Assembly (NCBI GenBank): GCA_031414415.1
Contig: JANNVK010000132.1
Coordinates: 1 to 64,000, forward strand
Direction: 5' to 3'
DNA from: JANNVK01 sp031414415
GTDB lineage: Bacteria > Acidobacteriota > Blastocatellia > Pyrinomonadales > Pyrinomonadaceae
Length of the DNA stretch: 64,000 nucleotides
Shown here one piece after another: positions 1 to 6,489 of the stretch (positions are counted from its first letter, which is position 1; each line of letters opens with the position of its first letter). The notes under the pieces are model-generated. The model worked only from the letters and a program-made list of their open reading frames with translations. It was not told the origin of the DNA and did not search any database. The position numbers and the translations under genes were made by a program.

Positions 1-231
1 TGTAATTGCTGTTCTAACTAAATTAGTTGCACTATTTTTTACAGTAACTGATGCACCTTGAACAATTGCACCGTCTTGGTCTGTTACGTTTCCGTTCAAA
101 CTTCCATTTGCTTGAGCAAAACTAACCGCGACGCAAAGTAAAATAAAAATTGAAATTCCAAAGCATATTTGAAAGAATTTCTGAAAAGCCTCTAATGATT
201 TAATGTTATTTTGATAATTCTTGATCTGCAT
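1..231 (-). CDS. N-terminus of a TonB-dependent receptor (carboxypeptidase-regulatory domain), runs off the window
   Basis: Seventy-seven codons are visible from an ATG at 229-231, preceded by a good ribosome binding site (GGAG, 5 bases before the ATG). The product begins with about 20 polar residues, then a hydrophobic export segment ending in VSFAQA. A stretch reading GSLNGNVTDQDGAIVQGASV follows. This is the typical opening of the carboxypeptidase-regulatory-like beta-sandwich that precedes Oar-type TonB-dependent outer-membrane receptors in Acidobacteriota. Family membership is inferred from this short stretch. The rest of the gene, including any plug and barrel, lies outside the window. 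Confidence 0.75.
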   Translation of the reverse strand, partial: MQIKNYQNNIKSLEAFQKFFQICFGISIFILLCVAVSFAQANGSLNGNVTDQDGAIVQGASVTVKNSATNLVRTAIT

Positions 232-396
232 AATTTCTCCTGACGTTTTCGCTAAAATATACAAAAGCAACGCTGACAATTTTCAAGCGTTACAATTTTC
301 TCTGTTTTTAAATTTTCGTGTTGCAAGAGAAAAGTATGGAGTTTAGATGTGAAAACAAAGTGAATTTGTAATTACAAAGATGTTAAATTTTTTCGC

Positions 397-423
397 AAAA
401 AAAAACTGAACTCGTAAGCTCAG
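397..423 (-). terminator. Rho-independent terminator after the Dabb gene
   Basis: Read on the minus strand, a 7-bp stem (CTGAGCT / AGTTCAG, one G-T pair) with a 4-base loop is followed by a run of nine T. It lies about 30 bases after the stop of the Dabb gene and would end the minus-strand operon that starts at btaA. Confidence 0.65.
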
Positions 424-451
424 CCTCATAAAAAATAATAAAAATCTAGTT

Positions 452-736
452 TCAGAAATCAACAGAAATTACTTTTTCAGCAACAATTTTGCCGTAACTT
501 GCTACATCTTGATGACTTGGATGAATTGTGTAAGCGTTTAGATCTTCCATAGTTTTGTATGTTGAAACCAAACCTGTATCGAAAGATCTGTCCAAGAGCA
601 AAACATCGAATCCAACTTCAAATGTTACAATTTCGGCAATTAAACTCGGCAAATTTTTAAGCATTCTCAGATGCTCGTTTCGCTGTTCTTGAGAAGTTTC
701 AGCTTTATATTTCCAACAAACTATATGAGTTATCAT
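452..736 (-). CDS. Dabb (stress-responsive alpha/beta barrel) domain protein
   Basis: A 94-residue protein made of one Dabb domain. It opens MITHIVCWKYK and later has the NAYTIHPSHQ segment and a C-terminal KVISVDF strand, all characteristic of small dimeric ferredoxin-like Dabb proteins. Most members have no proven function; some bind aromatic or polyketide ligands. The start overlaps the stop of the upstream SRPBCC gene by 4 bases, so the two are probably translationally coupled. It is the last gene of the betaine-lipid operon and is followed by a terminator. Confidence 0.8.
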   Translation of the reverse strand: MITHIVCWKYKAETSQEQRNEHLRMLKNLPSLIAEIVTFEVGFDVLLLDRSFDTGLVSTYKTMEDLNAYTIHPSHQDVASYGKIVAEKVISVDF

Positions 737-1194
737 TTATTTTCCTTCTTTTTTTCACAAAATTCTTTTGTAACTTTGTGTCGATACTCAAACATTTTTT
801 CGAGCTTTGGCAAAATTGCAAACGGAGCAGCGAGCCTTCCAAAAATCCACATTGGCGGCTCAAATTCTATTTCGTCACGCAAAATTGCTCCATTTTCGTG
901 CGGAATAATTATGTGTTGATGTCGCCAACTAGCAAATGGACCGGAAATTTGAACGTCTTCAAACATTCGCGGCGGATCATATTTTGTGTGTTCAGCAATC
1001 CATTTTACTGGAATTAAACCAAAAAGTTTTGTCTCAATTATCGCCCGCGAACCGATTTCTTTGATGTTTGCGAGTTGCAAAACATTGACCGTTTCCCAAG
1101 GTGGCGACAACCTTTCGAGTGCTTGCGGCGATTCGTGAAAAGCAAAAACCTCTTCAGCAGTAGCGTTTATAAAAGTTTCTTTGATAAATTGCAT
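733..1194 (-). CDS. SRPBCC (START/Bet v1-like) family protein
   Basis: A 153-residue single-domain protein. The opening FIKETFINATAEEVFAFHES and the PRMFEDVQISGPFASWRHQH block match the SRPBCC ligand-binding family, whose members form a deep hydrophobic pocket. The length is usual for the family. The ligand cannot be read from sequence. It sits 3 bases from the stop of btaB and overlaps the Dabb gene, so it is likely co-transcribed with lipid-synthesis genes. A role in handling a hydrophobic molecule is an inference. Confidence 0.8.
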   Translation of the reverse strand: MQFIKETFINATAEEVFAFHESPQALERLSPPWETVNVLQLANIKEIGSRAIIETKLFGLIPVKWIAEHTKYDPPRMFEDVQISGPFASWRHQHIIIPHENGAILRDEIEFEPPMWIFGRLAAPFAILPKLEKMFEYRHKVTKEFCEKKKENK

Positions 1195-1197
1195 TAC

Positions 1198-1842
1198 TCA
1201 AATTTTCTCAAATTTAGCGATAAAAGAATAGCGTTTGTAGAGCGATTTTACAGTTAATTTTCCCAAACCTTGTTTTTCCAAAGACTCAAGATGCGGCATT
1301 AATTCGCCCCAAAACTGGACATGAAACTGTTTTAACCAACCTTGTAACATTTTTTGAAAAAACTTTGGCAAGTCTTTTTGATCGTAAAAATCGACAATAT
1401 AAAAACTTCCGCCAGATTTTAAGTTGTTGAGTGCATTAGCGATAGATTCTTTCCATGGCGGAATCATCGAAATTGCGTAGGAAAAATAAATCGCGTCAAA
1501 TTGATTTTTGAGATTAAAAATTTTATCAAATGTAAAATCGTCAGCTAGTGCAACTTCGAGGTGAATATTTTTAATCTTTTTTGCCTCAACTTTTATTTGC
1601 GAGGTTTTGAGCATTTCAGAAGACGCATCGAGTCCAAAAAAATTAGTTTTCGGATGTTTATTCGCTAAAATAATAAGATTTCGTGCAGTTCCGCAACCGA
1701 CTTCAAGCACATTTTCGCCTTGTTTAATTTCCATTTCCGAAATTAATTTATCGCGACCAAGTAAATAATATTTGCGTGTTAAATCATAAAAGTATCGTTG
1801 ATGTCGATACATTTTATCCATATTTTCAAAGGCATCTGCCAT
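1198..1842 (-). CDS. btaB: SAM-dependent N-methyltransferase, BtaB-like (betaine lipid synthesis)
   Basis: A 214-residue class I methyltransferase. The SAM-binding motif VLEVGCGTARN follows an N-terminal MYRHQRYFYDLTRKYYLLGRDKL segment, typical of BtaB. BtaB N-methylates diacylglyceryl-homoserine three times to make DGTS. Assignment rests on this N-terminus and on BtaA a few genes upstream in the same orientation. An upstream in-frame ATG at 1923 exists, but the extra codons run into a palindromic repeat and look non-coding. I therefore chose the ATG at 1842, which has a GAG about 6 bases upstream. A generic class I methyltransferase remains possible. Confidence 0.75.
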   Translation of the reverse strand: MADAFENMDKMYRHQRYFYDLTRKYYLLGRDKLISEMEIKQGENVLEVGCGTARNLIILANKHPKTNFFGLDASSEMLKTSQIKVEAKKIKNIHLEVALADDFTFDKIFNLKNQFDAIYFSYAISMIPPWKESIANALNNLKSGGSFYIVDFYDQKDLPKFFQKMLQGWLKQFHVQFWGELMPHLESLEKQGLGKLTVKSLYKRYSFIAKFEKI

Positions 1843-1910
1843 AATTTTTCTCAAAAAAGTTAAACCCAGATTACGCGATAGATATCTTAACGAGTTTGGA
1901 AAGCAATTTT

Positions 1911-2146
1911 CACCGCCAAGCATCCAAGAAAGCCAAGAAGAAGTTAGAATTTCAGAAGATATTCTTGGATTTCTCTTCGTCTTGGCGGTTAAATTTTTTA
2001 ATGAGTAATCTCGGTTAAATATTTTGCTCCATACTATAATGTTTTGACAATTTATTTGACCGCCAAGAAATCAAGTCAGCCAAGAAAGGCAAAAGCAACA
2101 ATAAAAGAATCTCTTAAATCTTGGCGGTCTTGGCGACTTGGCGGTG
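1911..2146. repeat. Two palindromic intergenic elements of the CCGCCAAG / CTTGGCGG type
   Basis: Two imperfect inverted repeats lie side by side between btaB and the SnoaL-like gene. The first pairs 1912-1939 with 1959-1990; the second pairs about 2059-2087 with 2119-2146. Both have ACCGCCAAG on the left arm and CTTGGCGGT on the right, with further AAGCCAAGAA / TTCTTGG pairing inside. This resembles non-coding repetitive palindromes rather than a gene-specific operator. Confidence 0.7.
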
Positions 2147-2194
2147 AAAAAATAAAAATAGCCTACAAAACTGAATCTTATTTATTCTTTGTAA

Positions 2195-2668
2195 CTAAAT
2201 ATTTCGATTTGCGATGAAATCAGCCAATCCAGCAGCGGCTTTTTCTCGAACTTTAGCTTTCAAAAAACCGCTCCAACCAAGGACAATTCCGGGCATTCCT
2301 AACGCCTGACTCGACCATTTCCAAAAATCAAAATCATCAATATGACGAATTATTTTACCGTCTTGAAATTGAAATTCGGCATGAATTTTGTTGACAACTT
2401 TTCGTCCAGTTTGACTAAAAACATATTCCGCTGTCCAATCCGCCGAACCTTTTTGCTCATCAGCGGCGACATTTTCAAAACTAATTTTCATTGTCGCTTT
2501 CCCACGAAAAATTAACATTCGCCACATATTCCGTGCTTCTTCGCCTTTCAAACTAGGAAACGCCGGATCGGAAAATTCTACATTTTCGTGATAGCAAGCA
2601 ACCATCGCTTCGGCATCGTGGCGAGCGAATGATTCATAAAAATGTTTGATTAAAGCATTGTTTTCCAT
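2195..2668 (-). CDS. SnoaL-like / NTF2-fold family protein
   Basis: A 157-residue protein with the SnoaL-like pattern: N-terminal helix IKHFYESFARHDAEAMVACY, then VEFSDPAFPSLKG, and strands ending in FQFQDGKIIRHIDDFD. The fold is a cone-shaped pocket used by ester cyclases, isomerases and many uncharacterised proteins. No specific catalytic role is visible. The C-terminus is about 35 residues longer than a minimal domain and carries a mildly hydrophobic segment. It lies between btaA and btaB in the same orientation, but palindromic repeats flank it on both sides, so operon membership is uncertain. Confidence 0.75.
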   Translation of the reverse strand: MENNALIKHFYESFARHDAEAMVACYHENVEFSDPAFPSLKGEEARNMWRMLIFRGKATMKISFENVAADEQKGSADWTAEYVFSQTGRKVVNKIHAEFQFQDGKIIRHIDDFDFWKWSSQALGMPGIVLGWSGFLKAKVREKAAAGLADFIANRNI

Positions 2669-2686
2669 ATTTGTCGGAATTTCTTT

Positions 2687-2871
2687 AAATTGCTACTAGC
2701 TTGAGCTAGTGGTTAACTGATGATGAAATTTAGGCTTTAGCCGAAACATCAAATTTGTATTTATTCCTTACAGCTTTAGCTAAAGCACTGTGGATGAATG
2801 ATTTACTTAGCTTATTCGGCTAAAGCCTTTTTTATGTGAGACCTTCCACTAGCTAAAGCTAGTGGCAATTT
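2687..2871. repeat. Nested palindromic repeat element of about 185 bp
   Basis: Three nested inverted repeats share one axis. Outer arms 2687-2712 and 2846-2871 match at 24 of 26 positions. Middle arms 2732-2745 and 2815-2828 match perfectly over 14 bases. A small palindrome lies at about 2772-2785. The outer arms are themselves palindromic (CTAGCT..AGCTAG). No coding potential is seen; it fills the gap between the SnoaL-like gene and the small gene at 2947-3144. Confidence 0.8.
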
Positions 2872-2946
2872 ATAAAAAGTAATTTTTCTAATGTTTTTGT
2901 TTGATGAATTGCAAAAATTTATATGTAAAAAACTGATTTAAGTTGT

Positions 2947-3144
2947 TTACGCTTTCTCCCAAGCGTCATTTATCACAAAATCTGTTAAATCGTCCGTAAA
3001 TTCGCCCATATACAACCCGTATTTATCTTGGTAAAGCGTATCTACGAGCTTATTTATGCTTTTCAAAAGCTCGGTATTTTTGAGCATCGCTATTTCTTCT
3101 TGTAAATGCTGATATTCAGTTAGTGGAATTTGGATTGTTTGCAT
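2947..3144 (-). CDS. Small conserved-looking protein, antitoxin-like
   Basis: A 65-residue acidic protein starting MQTIQIPLTEYQHLQEEIAM, with a helical KSINKLVDTLYQDKYGLYMGEFTDDLTDF core. The pattern recalls small antitoxin-type proteins whose N-terminal strand precedes a leucine-rich helix, but no toxin gene is next to it. A TTG at 3189 would extend it by 15 residues and butt it against the btaA stop. The ATG at 3144 gives a more natural N-terminus, though its Shine-Dalgarno is weak. Function unknown. Confidence 0.55.
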   Translation of the reverse strand: MQTIQIPLTEYQHLQEEIAMLKNTELLKSINKLVDTLYQDKYGLYMGEFTDDLTDFVINDAWEKA

Positions 3145-3189
3145 AAAATTACCAAGTTGAGTTTGCCACAAGCAATATATTTTTACCAA

Positions 3190-4392
3190 CTATTTCAAAT
3201 AATAAAGATGAAAACCGCCATAAATTGACGCTCGATCTTGCTTAAAAAGTTCATTTGAAATGTCTTTTTCATAATGAAATTTTGCCACTAAATCTTTTGG
3301 CAAATTAGTTTCAATCGGCGAACTTGCACCAGCAGTGCGGAATATTATTCGACTATTTTTCTCGCCTTTTTCCGCAATTGATTGCCACAGATCTGTCATC
3401 ACTTCGGCGTTCATCCAATCTTGTGCGTCAAGAAAAACAAATCGGTTAAACGTATCTTTTGGTGAATTTTTTATCTTATCTGTCACAGAACCAATTTCGG
3501 CAAAAATGTTTTCGGCGTTAGATTTGAGCGTTTCATAACTCTCTTCTTTCAGATATTCAGGAATCGCAACCCGGTTTTCGGTGTCATATTTTCTGCCCAA
3601 AGCCTGCCAAGCAAAATAATTATCTTTGATGTCATAGCCAACCGCCAAACGTTTCGCACGTTCGCGATAGATGTCGATAATGCTACCATTTTCATCCAAA
3701 TCTTTTTTCAATTCTTCATATTGTTGCGGCGGTATTCCGAGTCCAAACATTGTAATCGGCAATTTTCCGAGTGTTTGAATAATAAATGAGTCAAAAAAAG
3801 GTGCGAGATTTTCGGTGTAAAGTTTTTCTTGCTCTTCGGTTGTTTTTGCACGAAGAATTCTGTCCGGTTTGCAACCAATTACATTTGCAAAACGATGAAA
3901 AAACCGCAAAAAATATCCATTCCGCGAATGTTCATAAAGCCCGCCAATCTTGAAGATATGAATATTTTTATCCCAAAATGTTCGAGTTGCTTCATCCAAA
4001 TTGGCTTGAATAAATTCGTGATAATACTTCACATTTCTTGGATGTTTTCCGAATCCGAAAAAATTAAAAAAATCTTCGTAAGCTGGCAAATGCTTAATCG
4101 CAGCAATCTTAAGCCGCAAAAGAAAAATATGATGCCGATTAAGATCAACCGCCGTCACGCTTTGCGGTGATTCGACCAAATAGTTTAGAGCATTGCAGCC
4201 GCCCGAAGAAATCGTCAAAACGCGACTATTTTCATCAAACTTCAACGCTTGCAAATCAACTCGCGGATCTTCCCAAATTTGGTTATAGACAAAGGCATCA
4301 AACCAAACCGCAAACATTTTTTGCATTATGCCTTGCTTCGTTGTCGTTTTTTCGTTTCGGACAGCACCTAAAACTAATTGCTCGCTACTCAT
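3190..4392 (-). CDS. btaA: S-adenosylmethionine:diacylglycerol 3-amino-3-carboxypropyltransferase (BtaA, DUF3419)
   Basis: A 400-residue protein of the BtaA/DUF3419 family. It moves the aminocarboxypropyl group of SAM onto diacylglycerol to give diacylglyceryl-homoserine, the first step of DGTS betaine lipid synthesis, at the inner membrane. Diagnostic stretches are YNQIWEDPRVDLQAL, VLTISSGGCNALNYL (SAM site) and VDLNRHHIFLLRLKIAA, with a C-terminal FRTAGASSPIE block. Length is as expected. A TATAAT-like hexamer (4399-4404, read on the minus strand) lies only 7 bases before the ATG, so the transcript may be nearly leaderless. First gene of the minus-strand cluster that includes btaB. Confidence 0.9.
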   Translation of the reverse strand: MSSEQLVLGAVRNEKTTTKQGIMQKMFAVWFDAFVYNQIWEDPRVDLQALKFDENSRVLTISSGGCNALNYLVESPQSVTAVDLNRHHIFLLRLKIAAIKHLPAYEDFFNFFGFGKHPRNVKYYHEFIQANLDEATRTFWDKNIHIFKIGGLYEHSRNGYFLRFFHRFANVIGCKPDRILRAKTTEEQEKLYTENLAPFFDSFIIQTLGKLPITMFGLGIPPQQYEELKKDLDENGSIIDIYRERAKRLAVGYDIKDNYFAWQALGRKYDTENRVAIPEYLKEESYETLKSNAENIFAEIGSVTDKIKNSPKDTFNRFVFLDAQDWMNAEVMTDLWQSIAEKGEKNSRIIFRTAGASSPIETNLPKDLVAKFHYEKDISNELFKQDRASIYGGFHLYYLK

Positions 4393-4496
4393 GAAAAAAT
4401 TATAACTTATTTAGGAAAATAAAGGCTAAGACGATTATTTAGGTCTTGTAAATTGTTGTCAAAAAAGGAGTTATATATCATAAAAAAAAAAACAGC

Positions 4497-4525
4497 TTGA
4501 CAATACTCTCTTGCGACTGTATTGT
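4497..4525 (+). promoter_or_regulatory. Strong sigma-70-type promoter
   Basis: A perfect TTGACA (4497-4502), a 17-base spacer and TATTGT (4520-4525). Transcription would start near 4532. It faces a hairpin terminator at 4688-4731, bounding a transcript of about 200 nt, and may also read through to the secreted protein gene at 4895. Confidence 0.65.
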
Positions 4526-4561
4526 TTTAGTCAACTCAGATTGAAAAGTGCGGAGATATTT

Positions 4562-4708
4562 ATGAACCCGATTTGTTTCCCAAAACCCACGCCCCAAAAC
4601 TCCTTTTCCAATAAACAAGAAAAGAATCTACAATTGTGTGTTTTATTAACAAAAATTTCATTTGTGAGTGTCGATATTCAAAGAAATAAGCCGTCCGGTT
4701 GCTTGTAA
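4562..4708 (+). CDS. Possible 48-residue peptide on a short independent transcript (or part of an sRNA)
   Basis: An ATG at 4562 has GGAG at an ideal spacing (about 6 bases) and opens a 48-codon frame starting MNPICFPKPTPQNSF and ending KPSGCL. The stop falls inside the loop of the terminator hairpin. The composition is not clearly protein-like and no homologue is recognised. The same interval could instead be a small non-coding RNA of about 200 nt. I list it because promoter, ribosome site and terminator are all in register, but whether it is translated is uncertain. Confidence 0.3.
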   Translation: MNPICFPKPTPQNSFSNKQEKNLQLCVLLTKISFVSVDIQRNKPSGCL

Positions 4709-4731
4709 CAACTGAACGGCTTCTTTGTTTT
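4688..4731 (+). terminator. Hairpin terminator with 14-base arms
   Basis: Arms 4688-4701 and 4709-4722 (AAGCCGTCCGGTTG / CAACTGAACGGCTT) pair with one mismatch and one G-T pair around a 7-base loop, then CTTTGTTTT. It sits between the promoter at 4497 and the next gene. Confidence 0.7.
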
Positions 4732-4894
4732 AAGTGCTTCTGCTGTGTTGAGACAACAGAATTAACTCTGAACAAGTTTTATTCTAACGCAAAACACGGC
4801 AAAGGTTAAATAATAGTCTGAGAGAATCTGACAAACTTTGCGTCTTTGGTTTCAAGTTTTTAGTTTCTCTCCTCAACAAAATAATGAGGAAAAA

Positions 4895-5293
4895 ATGAAG
4901 AAAAATTTATTAACTTTAGTGTTTGTAATTACGTTTTTGTGTTTTGGAGCGACTTTTGCAAGTGCAAAGACCTCTTCGTCAACTGAAAATTCAACTACTG
5001 TCTCGAAAAAAATATCGGCTGCCAAAGCTATTTCCAAGAAAATCAAGGCACTCGAGGCGAAATGTGCAACGGGTCCTTGTGCGAACGAACTTTATGACCT
5101 AATAGATGCTAACAACACTTACATAATACTTTGTGCTAGTAGTAACTACCCGGTAGGTTGTGGCGGTCAACAGGAAGTATACCTTCTTCAAACGGCAGAA
5201 GCCTACGAGAATTGTCTTATGTGGAATTATATTTCTTTGAAAAATACAGACAAGAAGATGAATCGTAATAAGTGGCAAGAATCCAAAGTATAA
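4895..5293 (+). CDS. Small secreted protein of unknown function
   Basis: A 132-residue protein with a classical signal peptide (MKKNLLTLVFVITFLCFGATFASA). The mature part is Ser/Thr- and Lys-rich at first, then has five cysteines (KCATGPC, ILCASS, PVGCGG, ENCL) that could form disulfides outside the cytoplasm. The start was chosen at the ATG at 4895 because GAGG lies 6 bases upstream; in-frame upstream codons from 4838 lack coding character. No known domain is recognised. A perfect terminator follows. Confidence 0.65.
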   Translation: MKKNLLTLVFVITFLCFGATFASAKTSSSTENSTTVSKKISAAKAISKKIKALEAKCATGPCANELYDLIDANNTYIILCASSNYPVGCGGQQEVYLLQTAEAYENCLMWNYISLKNTDKKMNRNKWQESKV

Positions 5294-5302
5294 TTTAACA
5301 AG

Positions 5303-5337
5303 TTTTTAGGAAACTCCTTTAGGAGTTTCCTAAAAAA
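5303..5337. terminator. Perfect 15-bp hairpin terminator (bidirectional shape)
   Basis: Arms 5303-5317 and 5322-5336 pair perfectly over 15 bases around the loop TTTA, with T-runs on the left arm and A-runs on the right. It can therefore terminate in either direction. It follows the small secreted protein gene. Confidence 0.85.
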
Positions 5338-5398
5338 GGCATTTTTGATAGCTGAGAATGTCTCTCAAGTATCTAACACCTAAATAGAGGAGAAGTAT

Positions 5399-6304
5399 AT
5401 GTTTAGATTAATAATAGTTATTTGTATTTTTGTTTCTCTTGGTTTTTCACAACAAGACAATGCAAAAAAACAGACTAATCAAACTGAAGGCGAGGAAATT
5501 ATTCTTAAAGCTCGCAAGGCTTCTGGAATGGATAAAAGTGGAGAAATTACATCATATTTTCACAAATTTAAAGTAACTTACTTTAATAGCACTACGAACG
5601 AAAACCACAATTTAAACACATTTCAAGAAGCAAGTCTTGAATTACCTGGTAAAATTCAGGTTGTTGATAGTATGAGTGGTTCTCTTTTTTCGCAATTAAC
5701 CAGAACCTGGAATGAAGATAAGTATAAATCAACTTTCGAGATGGAGTCTTCTTCGGGACAGCGAACTGTTAAGGACATTACGGCTTCAGAAAACAAACCG
5801 GTATCAAAAGCTGTAAGTGATGTGTTAGGGAAAAAAACAACTACGGCTCTTCAAAACTCACAAAAAGCAGACCCAAAAAAGATTTTCATGAACTCGCTCT
5901 GGACTTCTCTTTTCCCTTTAATCTTATCTCATCCATTTGAAAAAAATATTGAGTTTAAATATGTCGGAAAAGCAAAATCGAATGACAAAATGGCAAATGT
6001 TGTTGATGTAAAACCGGCAGATGGAAAGACTTATCGGCTTTTATTTGACACGGAAACTAGTTATTTGTTGATGATGATTGTTAGTCACAAGGAAACCAAC
6101 GAGAGGTTTGTTGGAGATGTTGAAGCGAAATATTATTTTTCGGAGCGAGAACTAATCAACGGAGTTTTAATTCCCAAGAAAATTAAAGTTGAGCAAAAAG
6201 CGACTGCTTCTGGGCAACCGCCAACAACTGGATTTTCAAATATTGAGATACTTGAATTTAAGCTAAATCCTGAATTTAAGAAAGATTTGTTTGAGATTAA
6301 ATAG
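5399..6304 (+). CDS. Secreted LolA/outer-membrane-lipoprotein-sorting-like protein
   Basis: A 301-residue exported protein (MFRLIIVICIFVSLGFSQQ signal peptide) with a strong ribosome site AGAGGAGA before the ATG. The body has a long beta-rich pattern: EEIILKARKASG near residue 32, then repeated strands and a C-terminal VDVKPADGKTYRLLFDTETSYLLMM block. This resembles LolA/LppX-fold proteins often found in Acidobacteriota. Assignment to that fold is by pattern only. It lies upstream of a TonB receptor gene in the same direction, separated by a palindromic repeat cluster, so a functional link to the outer membrane is possible but unproven. Confidence 0.6.
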   Translation: MFRLIIVICIFVSLGFSQQDNAKKQTNQTEGEEIILKARKASGMDKSGEITSYFHKFKVTYFNSTTNENHNLNTFQEASLELPGKIQVVDSMSGSLFSQLTRTWNEDKYKSTFEMESSSGQRTVKDITASENKPVSKAVSDVLGKKTTTALQNSQKADPKKIFMNSLWTSLFPLILSHPFEKNIEFKYVGKAKSNDKMANVVDVKPADGKTYRLLFDTETSYLLMMIVSHKETNERFVGDVEAKYYFSERELINGVLIPKKIKVEQKATASGQPPTTGFSNIEILEFKLNPEFKKDLFEIK

Positions 6305-6322
6305 GTTTTCTTTGACGGGAAC

Positions 6323-6467
6323 GCAGACACTCTTGTCTGCACGGACGCGAGAGGGTTCGAGAAGTCTTTGGTTAAATTCAACTTGAAGATAACCAAAGGC
6401 AGTTAGCGTTTTGCAAACGCTTGCGGACAAGAGTGTCCGCGTTCCAATCGGCAGACGAGCCGTCTGC
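6323..6467. repeat. Cluster of five short hairpin palindromes
   Basis: Five consecutive hairpins fill the gap before the TonB receptor gene: 6323-6340 (GCAGACA / TGTCTGC), 6366-6398 (CTTTGGTTA / TAACCAAAG), 6406-6420 (GCGTTT / AAACGC), 6423-6440 (GCGGACA / TGTCCGC) and 6451-6467 (GCAGAC / GTCTGC). Hairpins 1, 4 and 5 share a GAACGC / GCGTTCC border, as in REP-type elements. The region is visibly richer in G and C than its surroundings. Confidence 0.75.
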
Positions 6468-6489
6468 GTTCCGGTCGTGAGGTTTATAA

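Noticed and set aside
1843..1923. N-terminal extension of the btaB-like methyltransferase frame
   Set aside because: The extra codons overlap a palindromic intergenic repeat and do not resemble BtaB N-termini.
4167..4394. Plus-strand frame opposite the start of btaA
   Set aside because: Antisense of a well-supported gene and without any recognisable feature.
4838..4894. Upstream start for the small secreted protein
   Set aside because: A clear ribosome site and signal peptide begin at 4895; upstream codons look non-coding.
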